Part shown: in pieces, positions 1-8,076 of the stretch | How positions within the stretch are numbered: the stretch's first letter is position 1 | Layout of the letters: each line of letters begins with the position of its first letter | DNA from: Pseudomonadota bacterium | Lineage (GTDB): Bacteria; Pseudomonadota; Alphaproteobacteria; Acetobacterales; Acetobacteraceae | NCBI GenBank assembly: GCA_021808985.1 | Contig: JAKBAQ010000006.1 | Span: 1 to 28,079 of the forward strand | DNA length: 28,079 bases | Direction of reading: 5' to 3' | Position numbers and translations under genes: made by a program | Notes under the pieces: generated by a model | What the model saw: the letters and a program-made list of their open reading frames with translations, nothing else | Database searches by the model: none | Told to the model about the DNA's origin: nothing

Positions 1-28
1 TGTTGCCGGTGTCGATCACCAGAAGCAT
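1..28 (-). CDS. coaX: Type III pantothenate kinase, N-terminal fragment (runs off window)
   Basis: Only the first nine codons are present, reading MLLVIDTGN from an ATG at 28. This matches the start of type III pantothenate kinase, whose first nucleotide-binding motif is D-x-G-N-T. The enzyme phosphorylates pantothenate in the first step of coenzyme A synthesis in the cytoplasm. A strong Shine-Dalgarno (GAGGAGG) lies about 5 nt upstream and overlaps the end of birA, which stops only 10 nt before. The birA-coaX order after nuoN is common in alphaproteobacteria and supports the call. The fragment is short, so the identification rests on motif plus context. Confidence 0.72.
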
Positions 29-38
29 TTTACCCTCC

Positions 39-752
39 TCACGCCAGGCCAAGCATGACATCGCCCGTGCTTATCTGGTGGATACGATTATTGCTCTGCA
101 ACAGCAATTCGCCCGAGGGCGAGAGGCCGGCGAAGGTGCCGGTTTGGTGGCTGTGGGCCGATTTGACCTCCAGCGGCGTGCCAAGAGGGTGGGCGCGGCG
201 CAGCCAGGCGTCGTGGATTGCCTGGACATCAGCGCCATGCCAGCGGGAAAAGCCGGCTAAAATGGCGTTTGTGATGTCCAGCGGGGCAAGCGTAACCCCA
301 TGGGCGGCAAGGGAGGTTGTGGCGCGACCGGCGATTTCCGGGGCGGAGCGCAGGTTCATGCCGATGCCGATCACCAGCCAGTCAAGCTTTTGGCCGTTTG
401 GGGCTGCGTCGATCAGCACTCCGGCCAGCTTGGCGCCGCCCAGGAGTATATCGTTGGGCCATTTCAGCATGGTGGGGGGGGCAAAGAACGTCTCGATCGC
501 CTCGGCGGCCACGATACCCGCCAGCAATGAGTAAAAGCCGGCCTGGGCGGCCGGCAGGGTTGGGCGCAGCAGAATGGACAGGTTGAGATTGCCTTGAGGC
601 GCCTGCCAGTTGCGCCCGCGGCTGCCACGCCCCGCTGTTTGCTTGTGCGCAAGCACGGCGAGGCCCTCCGCCTCTCCTGCTTTGGCACGCGCGGTGCAAA
701 GATCGGAGGTTGAGGCTAGCTCGTCATAGGTCTCAAGCCGCCAGGATATCAA
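39..752 (-). CDS. birA: Biotin--[acetyl-CoA-carboxylase] ligase, monofunctional
   Basis: This 237-residue protein attaches biotin through biotinyl-5'-AMP to the biotin carboxyl carrier protein of acetyl-CoA carboxylase and similar enzymes. Family motifs are clear: the biotinyl-AMP loop GRGSRGRNW (41-49), KWPND (97-101) and KLAGVLID (108-115), followed by a small C-terminal SH3-like domain. The N-terminal winged-helix found in E. coli BirA is absent, so it should be a ligase only and not the biotin-operon repressor. The start is a TTG at 752 that overlaps the nuoN stop (TTGA). No in-frame ATG exists nearby and the first residues already fit the family, so translation is probably coupled to nuoN. 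It is the penultimate gene seen in the nuo transcript. Confidence 0.93.
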   Translation of the reverse strand: MISWRLETYDELASTSDLCTARAKAGEAEGLAVLAHKQTAGRGSRGRNWQAPQGNLNLSILLRPTLPAAQAGFYSLLAGIVAAEAIETFFAPPTMLKWPNDILLGGAKLAGVLIDAAPNGQKLDWLVIGIGMNLRSAPEIAGRATTSLAAHGVTLAPLDITNAILAGFSRWHGADVQAIHDAWLRRAHPLGTPLEVKSAHSHQTGTFAGLSPSGELLLQSNNRIHQISTGDVMLGLA

Positions 753-2170
753 CCAATCAGGGCTTTCACGGCGGCATTGGCCTCGGCGACGAGCGGGCCG
801 GGGACAAAGACGAACAGGCAGGTGACGAGAGCGCCGAAAAGCATGACGAAGCGCACGCCGGCGGCGGTTTTGTCAAAGCCGGGGGTTCCAGCGTCAAAAT
901 ACATCACCTTGATGACGCGCAGATAGTAGAACGCGCCGATGACGCTGGTGACCACGCCGACGATGGCCAGGGTGTTGAGGCCGGCATTGATGGCGGCGGA
1001 GAAGACATAGAGCTTGCCGAAGAAGCCCGAGAGGGGCGGAATGCCCGCCATGGCCCACATGAAAATGGCCAGCGCCAGGGCAAAGCCGGGATTCTCGGTG
1101 GAGAGGCCAGCGAGGTCGGCGATTGTTTCAACGGCCTGGCCTTTTCTGCGCATGGCGATGACGCAGGCGAAGGCGCCGAAGGACATTACGAGGTAAATCG
1201 CGAGGTAGATCAGGGTCGCCTGCACGCCGGCCAGTGTTCCCGCAGCCAAGCCCATGAGGGCGTAGCCCATGTGCCCGATGGAGGAATAGGCCAAAAGCCG
1301 CTTTATGTTCTTCTGGCCTATGGCGGCGAGCGCGCCCAGAACCATGGAGAGAATGCTGAGGGCTTCGATGATCATCCGCCATTGCGCGAGCAGGTGGCCG
1401 AATGGCCCGAGCAGGACGGAGAGCAGCAGCGCCATGGCGGCAATTTTGGGCGCCGTGCCGAAGAAGGCCGTTACAGGGGTTGGTGAGCCCTCGTAGACAT
1501 CCGGTATCCACATATGGAACGGAGCGGCGGAGATTTTGAAGGCGAGGCCCACCAGGACGAAGACGATGCCGATGATGGTTCCGTAGCCCGCGCCGGTTGC
1601 CAGAATGGTTGCGAGGGACGCAAAATTGGTGGTGCCCGAAAAACCATAAACCAGAGAAATGCCATAGATGAGCAGGCCGGAGGCGAGTGAGCCCAGGACA
1701 AAATATTTCAGGCCTGCTTCCGTTGAACGCAGGGAATCACGCGCCGAGGCGGCGAGAATGTAGAGCGCCAGCGATTGCAGCTCAAACCCGACATAAAGGC
1801 TCATGAGGTCAGCCGCTGAAACCATCACGACCATGCCCAGGACCGCGAAGAGGACCAGGATCGGGAATTCGAAACGGGCCATGGATTCACGCCGGTTATA
1901 ATCCAGGGACAGCAGCAGGGCCGCCACGGCGCCGAGATAGACCATCGCATCGGCATAGCGGGTGAAGAGGCTGGTCTTCAGCAGGCCGCCGAAGAGCAGG
2001 GTATCGGGCGCGGCAAAGGAGAAAGCCGCCGCAAGGGCCAGGAGCAGGATGGCGCCATAGGTAATCGGGCTGGTGCTGTCACGCCTGGAGAGCACGCCGG
2101 CGAGCAGCAGGACCATGCCGCCCAAGCCAAGCAGCAGGCCGGGGACGAGAGGAAGGAGCAAGGGGTTCAT
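749..2170 (-). CDS. nuoN: NADH-quinone oxidoreductase subunit N
   Basis: This is a 473-residue, highly hydrophobic inner-membrane subunit of complex I and one of the three Mrp antiporter-like proton-pumping subunits. It has about 14 predicted membrane segments. The family segment with a buried lysine and the KISAAPFHMWIPDVYEG motif lies near residues 210-230. A second conserved block reads IKRLLAYSSIGHMGY. The length fits alphaproteobacterial NuoN. The ATG at 2170 overlaps the nuoM stop (ATGA), and its own stop overlaps the birA start. No truncation or frameshift is visible. Confidence 0.97.
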   Translation of the reverse strand: MNPLLLPLVPGLLLGLGGMVLLLAGVLSRRDSTSPITYGAILLLALAAAFSFAAPDTLLFGGLLKTSLFTRYADAMVYLGAVAALLLSLDYNRRESMARFEFPILVLFAVLGMVVMVSAADLMSLYVGFELQSLALYILAASARDSLRSTEAGLKYFVLGSLASGLLIYGISLVYGFSGTTNFASLATILATGAGYGTIIGIVFVLVGLAFKISAAPFHMWIPDVYEGSPTPVTAFFGTAPKIAAMALLLSVLLGPFGHLLAQWRMIIEALSILSMVLGALAAIGQKNIKRLLAYSSIGHMGYALMGLAAGTLAGVQATLIYLAIYLVMSFGAFACVIAMRRKGQAVETIADLAGLSTENPGFALALAIFMWAMAGIPPLSGFFGKLYVFSAAINAGLNTLAIVGVVTSVIGAFYYLRVIKVMYFDAGTPGFDKTAAGVRFVMLFGALVTCLFVFVPGPLVAEANAAVKALIG

Positions 2171-3681
2171 TTGGTCACCATAGCAAGCGCCGTATGGGGG
2201 GTGAGAGCGGCGATATGTGCCTGCACCATGGCGTTCACCGATGCGTCAAACATATGGGTGAAACTGCCGGGATAAATGCCGAGCCAAAGCACCATGGCGG
2301 CCAGGGGCAGAAGCATGGCGTACTCGCCGGGTTTGAGGTCGGCCAGGGGGGCAAGGTCGGGCCGGCTTTTGCCAAAAAGCACGGCCCGCAACAGCACGAG
2401 CATATAGGCGGCGCCAAGCACCATGCCCGCGGCGCCCAGCAGCGAGACCCAGAAATTCACCTTCATGGCGCCGACGATGACCAGGATTTCTCCCACAAAG
2501 CCGGAGGTGCCGGGCAGGCCGACATTGGCCAGCGCGAACAGCATGAGCAGCGCCGCGTAGACCGGCATTCTGGCCGACAGCCCGCCGAGGCGCGAGAGCG
2601 TGAGCGGCTCTCCGCGCGAGAGCAATATGCCGGTGCAGACAAACAAGCCCGCGATAACGATGCCGTGCGAGAGCATCTGGAACAGCGCGCCTTCGATGCC
2701 TTCAACCGTGACGGTGAAGATGCCGATAATGATGATGCCCATGTGCGCGGCGGAGGAATAGGCGATCATACGCTTCATGTCGGTCTGCGCGAGGGCGACG
2801 AAGGAGATATAGATGACGGCCACGACGCCGAGCGTGAACATGAGAGGTTCGGCGGCAGTGACGGCCTGCGGAAGCATGGGCACGGCGAAGCGCAGGAAGC
2901 CGTAAGCGCCCATTTTGGAGAGGACGGCCGCCAGCATGATGGTGCCGGGGATCGGGGCTTCATTATACGCGTCAGGCAGCCAGGTGTGTAATGGCCAGAC
3001 GGCGGCTTTAACGCCGAAGGAGGCCAGGAACGCGGCGAACAGCCACATCTGGGCCGTTGGCGGGATGGGCGTGTGCAGCAGGGTCACGATATTCGTGGTG
3101 CCGGCATTGTGCCACAGCCAGACCAGGGCCAGCAGCATGAACAGCGAACCGGCCAGGGTGAAGATGAAGAACTTGACCGCGGCGTAGATCCGCCGCTCAC
3201 CGCCCCAGACGCCGATGATGAGATACATCGGGAGCAGCACGGCCTCGAAGAAAATGTAGAACACCACAAAATCCAGAGCGGCGAACATGCCGATCGTCAT
3301 GGTTTCCAGCAGCAGGAAGGCGATCATCAATTCACGGACGCGCTTGGTGATGGACCAGCTGGAAAGGACGGCTATGGGGGTTAGGAAAGCGGTCAGCAAT
3401 ATGAGGAACAGGCTGATGCCATCAACGCCCATGCGGTATTGCACATCAAGCCCGGAAAGCCAGGGCAGAACCTCAACGAACTGGAAACCGGCCTGAGAGG
3501 GGGTAAAAGCCGTCCAGAGATAAATGCCGATAGCCAGAACGGCCAGGCTTGTGACGAGGGCGCCGATACGCGCCTTGGCCGCCACGGCCGGTTCCTCGCC
3601 ACGCAGCATGGCGAGATAGGCAACGCCCGCCAGCGGCAAGAAGGTGATGAGCGAGAGGATGGGAAAACCGGTCTGGTTCAT
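2167..3681 (-). CDS. nuoM: NADH-quinone oxidoreductase subunit M
   Basis: This is a 504-residue antiporter-like proton-pumping subunit in the membrane arm of complex I. The conserved transmembrane glutamate motif (FFEAVLLPMYLIIGVWG) and the lysine-containing KAAVWPLHTWLPDAY motif are both present, as is DMKRMIAYSSAAHMG. I chose the ATG at 3681, which gives MNQTGFPILSL and lies 2 nt after the nuoL stop. A longer reading starts at a TTG at 3696 inside the nuoL end, but it adds five residues that do not look like the family. The gene is coupled to nuoL upstream and overlaps nuoN by 4 nt downstream. Confidence 0.97.
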   Translation of the reverse strand: MNQTGFPILSLITFLPLAGVAYLAMLRGEEPAVAAKARIGALVTSLAVLAIGIYLWTAFTPSQAGFQFVEVLPWLSGLDVQYRMGVDGISLFLILLTAFLTPIAVLSSWSITKRVRELMIAFLLLETMTIGMFAALDFVVFYIFFEAVLLPMYLIIGVWGGERRIYAAVKFFIFTLAGSLFMLLALVWLWHNAGTTNIVTLLHTPIPPTAQMWLFAAFLASFGVKAAVWPLHTWLPDAYNEAPIPGTIMLAAVLSKMGAYGFLRFAVPMLPQAVTAAEPLMFTLGVVAVIYISFVALAQTDMKRMIAYSSAAHMGIIIIGIFTVTVEGIEGALFQMLSHGIVIAGLFVCTGILLSRGEPLTLSRLGGLSARMPVYAALLMLFALANVGLPGTSGFVGEILVIVGAMKVNFWVSLLGAAGMVLGAAYMLVLLRAVLFGKSRPDLAPLADLKPGEYAMLLPLAAMVLWLGIYPGSFTHMFDASVNAMVQAHIAALTPHTALAMVTK

Positions 3682-3683
3682 GG

Positions 3684-5609
3684 TTATCGCACCCAAAGGA
3701 AGAGGCTGACGAAGGCAAGCAGACCAATCAGCATGACGAAAGCATAAAGCGCGATTGAGCCGGTTTGCAGTTTGACTGTTTGCACGGAGGCGTCTGTCGT
3801 GAGGGTCGCAAGGCCGTTGGGGACACCGTCGATCACTTGTTCATCACCGAAGTGCCAGACGAATTTTGCGAGGCGCAAGGCGGGTTTGACAAAAACAGCA
3901 TCGTACAGCTCGTCAAAATACCATTTGTTGAGAACAAAGCGATACAGGCCGCCGAGGTTCTGCGAAAGCGCCGCGGGAAGCGAGGGCGCCAGAACATAAA
4001 AGATGACGGCGATCAAAATCCCTGAAACGGCGGCCAGAAGCGGCGAGAATTCCGCCACCGGCGTTGGGTGAGCCAGCGCGTTCATCACGCTGTTGGCGGG
4101 AACGGCAATGCTCGATCCCCAGAAATTCGCGAAGCCAGGGCCGATAAAGCTGTTTTTGAGCAAAAAGCCGCTGCTCAGGGCGCCGGCGGCCAGCAGCACC
4201 AGCGGCAGCAGCATAACCAGCGGGCTTTCATGCACGTGCTCCTGCACATGTTTTGGCGCACGCGAGGTACCGTGGAAGGTGAGCAGGAAAAGACGTGAAA
4301 CATAGAAGGCCGTGAGACCCGCGGTGATGACGCCGCAGACCCAGCCATACATTCCAACGGCCGTGCCGGCGCCGAAGGCCGCGTCCAAAATCGCGTCCTT
4401 GGAATAATAGCCGGCGAAGGGAGGGATGCCGGCCAAGGCCAAGGCGCCGATGAGCATGACGGCCCAGGTGACGGGAAGCTTGCGCGCGAGACCACCCATG
4501 AGGCGGATGTCTTGTTCGTCGGACATTGCGTGAATGACCGAACCGGCCGCCAAAAACAGCAGGGCCTTGAAGAAGGCGTGGTTGATGAGATGGAACATCG
4601 CGACCGGATAGGCGCCGAGACCGGCGGCCAGAAACATATAACCCAGCTGCGAACAGGTGGAATAGGCGATGATGCGCTTGATGTCGTTCTGCACGCAGCC
4701 GACCGTGCCGGCGAAGAGCGCCGTGGAGGCGCCGATGATGGTGACAAAATCCATCGCAACCGGGGCGGCGTTGAGCAGCGGGGAGATCCGCACGATCATG
4801 AATACGCCGGCGGCGACCATGGTGGCGGCGTGAATGAGGGCGGAGACCGGGGTTGGGCCCTCCATGGCGTCAGCCAGCCAGGTGTGCAGGAAAATCTGCG
4901 CGGATTTACCCATGGCGCCGATGAAAAGGAGGGTGCAGATTACTTCCAGCGCCGGGAATGAGGTGCCGAACAGCCTGTATTGATCACCCGCATGCGCCGC
5001 GACGGCGGCGAAAATACTGTCAAACGAGATGGTCTTGAAAACGAAGTAGGTGAGCGCGATGCCAACCGCAAAAGCGAGATCGCCGACACGGTTGACGATG
5101 AAGGCCTTGATGGCGGCGGCATTGGCTGCCGGACGCTCATACCAATAGCCGATCAGCAGGTACGAGACGAGGCCGACGCCCTCCCAGCCAAAATAAAGCT
5201 GGAGGAGGTTGTTTGCTGTCACCAGCATCAGCATGGCGAAGGTGAAGAGCGAGAGATAGGCGAAAAACCGGGGAACGGTTTTGTCATGCGCCATGTAGCC
5301 CGCACTGTAGACATGGATGAGCATGGAAACGCTGCTGACCATGGCAACCATGACCAGGCTCAATGCGTCCTGCCGCAGGGTCCAGTTCGGTGAGAAGCTG
5401 CCGACGGAAATCCAGCGCGCGACGTGCAGCGGGGCCAGTGGCACACCACCCTGCACGAAAGCGATCAGTGAAGCCACGCCCGCCACGGCCGAAACGACCA
5501 TGAAGAGGATGCTTGCGCCAATGGATGCGCGCTTGCCTATGAACGGGCGCGCCACGCCCGCCAGGACAGCGCCGATGAGTGGAGCAAAAACAGCGATTAA
5601 CGTGAGCAT
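3684..5609 (-). CDS. nuoL: NADH-quinone oxidoreductase subunit L
   Basis: This 641-residue subunit is the distal proton-pumping subunit of the complex I membrane arm. It has the antiporter-like core (about 14 membrane segments) and a C-terminal extension that forms the long lateral helix along the arm. Signature segments include LYFGWEGVGLVSYLLIGYW, KSAQIFLHTWLADAMEGPTP and NDIKRIIAYSTCSQLGYMF. The ATG at 5609 lies 1 nt after the nuoK stop (TGATATG). The length is within the usual range of about 610-700 residues. The gene appears intact. Confidence 0.98.
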   Translation of the reverse strand: MLTLIAVFAPLIGAVLAGVARPFIGKRASIGASILFMVVSAVAGVASLIAFVQGGVPLAPLHVARWISVGSFSPNWTLRQDALSLVMVAMVSSVSMLIHVYSAGYMAHDKTVPRFFAYLSLFTFAMLMLVTANNLLQLYFGWEGVGLVSYLLIGYWYERPAANAAAIKAFIVNRVGDLAFAVGIALTYFVFKTISFDSIFAAVAAHAGDQYRLFGTSFPALEVICTLLFIGAMGKSAQIFLHTWLADAMEGPTPVSALIHAATMVAAGVFMIVRISPLLNAAPVAMDFVTIIGASTALFAGTVGCVQNDIKRIIAYSTCSQLGYMFLAAGLGAYPVAMFHLINHAFFKALLFLAAGSVIHAMSDEQDIRLMGGLARKLPVTWAVMLIGALALAGIPPFAGYYSKDAILDAAFGAGTAVGMYGWVCGVITAGLTAFYVSRLFLLTFHGTSRAPKHVQEHVHESPLVMLLPLVLLAAGALSSGFLLKNSFIGPGFANFWGSSIAVPANSVMNALAHPTPVAEFSPLLAAVSGILIAVIFYVLAPSLPAALSQNLGGLYRFVLNKWYFDELYDAVFVKPALRLAKFVWHFGDEQVIDGVPNGLATLTTDASVQTVKLQTGSIALYAFVMLIGLLAFVSLFLWVR

Positions 5610-5610
5610 A

Positions 5611-5919
5611 TCAACCCTTCATCAATGTCACGTCCTCGACCTCGATCGAGCCACGATTGCGGAAATAGATGACCAGGATGGCGAGGCCGATGGCGGACTC
5701 AGCCGCGGCGACGGTGAGCACGAACATGGTGAAGACCTGCCCCACCATATCATGCAGCGCGCCGGAAAAGGCGATGAAGTTGATGTTTGCGGCAAGCAGG
5801 ATCAACTCGATCGACATCATGATGATGATGATGTTTTTACGGTTCATGAAGATGCCGAAGACGCCGATGACAAGCAAAAGGCCGGCAACGAATAAATAAT
5901 GCGACAGCGGGATCAGCAT
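5611..5919 (-). CDS. nuoK: NADH-quinone oxidoreductase subunit K
   Basis: This is a 102-residue, three-helix membrane subunit of complex I and the homologue of mitochondrial ND4L. The two conserved membrane glutamates needed for proton translocation are seen at E38 (MMSIELILLAAN) and E74 (VAAAESAIGLA). The ATG overlaps the nuoJ stop by one base (TAATG), so translation is almost certainly coupled. The length equals the family norm of about 100-102 residues. Confidence 0.98.
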   Translation of the reverse strand: MLIPLSHYLFVAGLLLVIGVFGIFMNRKNIIIIMMSIELILLAANINFIAFSGALHDMVGQVFTMFVLTVAAAESAIGLAILVIYFRNRGSIEVEDVTLMKG

Positions 5920-6554
5920 TAGAGCGTCTCCTTCTTCGGTTCGGGCATCGGGGCGCCGGCGCCGAGCTTGGCCGAGACCATCGTGAGCGTTTGCGCCGGG
6001 GTGCGGGCATGCTGGGTGTCCAGATTCTGCTGCTTCGCGCGCTTGCGGTCACGATGCGTCAGGACGATCGCGCCGATCATCGCGACCAGGAGAATGACGC
6101 CTGAGAGTTGGAACAGGACCAGGTAGTTTGTGTAAATGAGGGAGCCCAGCGCCTGGGTGTTGCTGATGCCCTGAGGCGTGGGAAACAGCCGGGCTGAGGC
6201 GGCGCCGGGGGAGATGGCCGAGCCCGTGACGAACAGAGCCAGCTCGCCGAACAGGATGAGCGCGACCAGCGCGCCGATGGGGGCATAGCGTTGGAAGCCT
6301 TCGCGCAGGGCCGAAAAATTCACATCCAGCATCATGACGACGAAGAGGAACAAGACAGCAACGGCGCCGACATAGACGATGACCAGGATCATCGCCAGGA
6401 ACTCAGCCCCGGCCAGGAGAAACAGGCCGGCGGCATTGATGAAGGCCAGGATCAGGAACAAGACCGCATGCACGGGGTTCCGGCTGGTCACCACCATCGC
6501 CGCTGAGCCCAGCAGGATCAGGGAGAAAACATCAAAAATGAGATTTATGATCAT
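5919..6554 (-). CDS. nuoJ: NADH-quinone oxidoreductase subunit J
   Basis: This is a 211-residue membrane subunit (ND6 homologue) with about five helices. The conserved third helix region ending in GAVAVLFLFVVMMLDVN contains the pi-bulge helix that links quinone chemistry to proton pumping. The polar, Ala/Pro/Lys-rich C-terminal tail from about residue 170 makes it somewhat longer than the 184-residue E. coli protein, as is usual in alphaproteobacteria. The ATG at 6554 lies 10 nt after nuoI. Confidence 0.97.
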   Translation of the reverse strand: MIINLIFDVFSLILLGSAAMVVTSRNPVHAVLFLILAFINAAGLFLLAGAEFLAMILVIVYVGAVAVLFLFVVMMLDVNFSALREGFQRYAPIGALVALILFGELALFVTGSAISPGAASARLFPTPQGISNTQALGSLIYTNYLVLFQLSGVILLVAMIGAIVLTHRDRKRAKQQNLDTQHARTPAQTLTMVSAKLGAGAPMPEPKKETL

Positions 6555-6564
6555 GCTTGGACTC

Positions 6565-7053
6565 TCACCGGTACGGCGCGTCTAGTTCTAGCCGCTTCGC
6601 CAGCTCCGGTTCCCACCGGTCGCCATTATCAAGCAGCTTAGCCTTGTTGTATAACAGTTCTTCGCGCGTTTCGGTGGCGAACTCAAAGTTCGGTCCCTCC
6701 ACGATGGCATCAACCGGGCAGGCTTCCTCGCACAGACCGCAATAGATGCACTTGGTCATGTCGATGTCATAGCGGGTGGTGCGGCGCGAACCGTCCTCAC
6801 GCGGGGCGGCCTCGATGGTGATGGCCTGCGCGGGGCAGACGGCTTCGCACAATTTGCAGGCAATGCAGCGCTCCTCGCCGTTCGGGTAGCGGCGCAGTGC
6901 GTGCTCACCCTTGAAGCGCGGGCTGGTTGGGTTTTTCTCAAACGGGTAGTTGATGGTGGCTTTGGGTTTGAAGAAATACCGCAAAGTCAGCGCCAGGCCG
7001 GAAAGGATTTCCCACAGCACCAGCCCCCACGCCATCCGGCTTAAACGTGTCAT
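6565..7053 (-). CDS. nuoI: NADH-quinone oxidoreductase subunit I (2x[4Fe-4S])
   Basis: This 162-residue ferredoxin-like subunit carries clusters N6a and N6b, which pass electrons toward NuoB. Both C-x2-C-x2-C-x3-C-P motifs are complete: C63/C66/C69/C73 and C102/C105/C108/C112. An N-terminal amphipathic region (9-28) anchors it to the membrane arm. The ATG at 7053 is chosen because the nuoH stop region (TGAGG) provides a Shine-Dalgarno 7 nt upstream. An upstream TTG at 7059 would leave almost no spacing. Confidence 0.98.
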   Translation of the reverse strand: MTRLSRMAWGLVLWEILSGLALTLRYFFKPKATINYPFEKNPTSPRFKGEHALRRYPNGEERCIACKLCEAVCPAQAITIEAAPREDGSRRTTRYDIDMTKCIYCGLCEEACPVDAIVEGPNFEFATETREELLYNKAKLLDNGDRWEPELAKRLELDAPYR

Positions 7054-7062
7054 TTGCAAACC

Positions 7063-8076
7063 TCAAGCATGGGGGAGCATTCCAAAAATTTCCAGGAAGC
7101 CGGCGGTGAGCACAAGCCAGATAAGTGAAATGGGGAGAAACACCTTCCACCCCAGGGACATGATCTGATCATAGCGGAAACGCGGCAGGGTGGCGCGCAC
7201 CCAGACGAAGACGAACAGGCAGACCAGGATTTTCAACAGAAACCAGAATACGCCGGGGATGAGCGTGAACGGCGCGAAGGGGATGGGAGAGAGCCAGCCG
7301 CCCAGGAAGAGGGTTGTGGTCATCGCGCTGATCAGGATCATGTTCGCGTATTCGCCGAGGAAAAACAGCGCGAAGGTCATGGCGCTGTATTCGACGAAGA
7401 AGCCGGCGACGATTTCGGTTTCACCTTCGGCAAGGTCAAACGGGGCGCGGTTGGTTTCGGCCAGGCCGGAGATGAAGAAAATGACGAAAAGGGGCAAAAG
7501 CGGGATTGCAAACCAGACATGCCGCTGCGCCAGGACGATATCATTCAGATTCAGGCTGCCGACGCACATCAATACGGTGACTATGACGAAGCCCATCGAA
7601 ACTTCGTAGGAAACCATCTGCGCGGCGCTGCGCAGGGCGCCCAGAAAAGCGTATTTTGAGTTGCTGGCCCAGCCGGCGATGATGATGCCGTAAACGCCGA
7701 GCGAGGAGATAGCGAACAGGTAGAGAATGCCGACATTGATGTTGGCGACCGCCCAATGGTCATTAACCGGAATGACCGCCCAGGCTATGACAGCCAGACC
7801 AAAAGTGATCATCGGCGCGATGGTGAAGAGAATTTTATCAGCGCCGGCGGGAAAAATCGTTTCCTTGAACAGCATTTTGATGGCATCGGCGAATGGCTGC
7901 CAGAGACCGAAGGGGCCCACGACATTAGGCCCCTTGCGGAGCTGGATGGCGCCCATCACCTTACGTTCAAACCAGGTGAGGTAGGCGACGCCGAGCAACA
8001 AGGGGACGATGATCGCCAAGGATTCAAGCAAGGTGAGAATGATGATGCCGATGTCGGTATGGAAAAACGCGCTCAT
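7063..8076 (-). CDS. nuoH: NADH-quinone oxidoreductase subunit H
   Basis: This is a 337-residue, eight-helix membrane subunit (ND1 homologue) that forms the quinone chamber at the junction of the two arms of complex I. Characteristic conserved segments are AYLTWFERKVMGAIQLRKGP near the N-terminus, GWASNSKYAFLGALRSAAQM in the middle, and NRAPFDLAEGETEIVAGFFV, which carries acidic residues of the E-channel. The ATG overlaps the nuoG stop (ATGA). The length is the family norm. Confidence 0.98.
   Translation of the reverse strand: MSAFFHTDIGIIILTLLESLAIIVPLLLGVAYLTWFERKVMGAIQLRKGPNVVGPFGLWQPFADAIKMLFKETIFPAGADKILFTIAPMITFGLAVIAWAVIPVNDHWAVANINVGILYLFAISSLGVYGIIIAGWASNSKYAFLGALRSAAQMVSYEVSMGFVIVTVLMCVGSLNLNDIVLAQRHVWFAIPLLPLFVIFFISGLAETNRAPFDLAEGETEIVAGFFVEYSAMTFALFFLGEYANMILISAMTTTLFLGGWLSPIPFAPFTLIPGVFWFLLKILVCLFVFVWVRATLPRFRYDQIMSLGWKVFLPISLIWLVLTAGFLEIFGMLPHA

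Noticed and set aside
710..1486. 258-codon plus-strand frame opposite nuoN
   Set aside because: His/Glu/Gly/Asp-rich, as expected when hydrophobic membrane codons are read on the opposite strand.
3682..3696. TTG start for NuoM within the nuoL end
   Set aside because: The ATG at 3681 matches the family start. The five extra residues have no support.
5810..5835. Run of ATGATG/CATCAT triplets that looks like a short tandem repeat
   Set aside because: It encodes the conserved isoleucine/methionine-rich membrane segment of NuoK just before E38 and needs no separate explanation.
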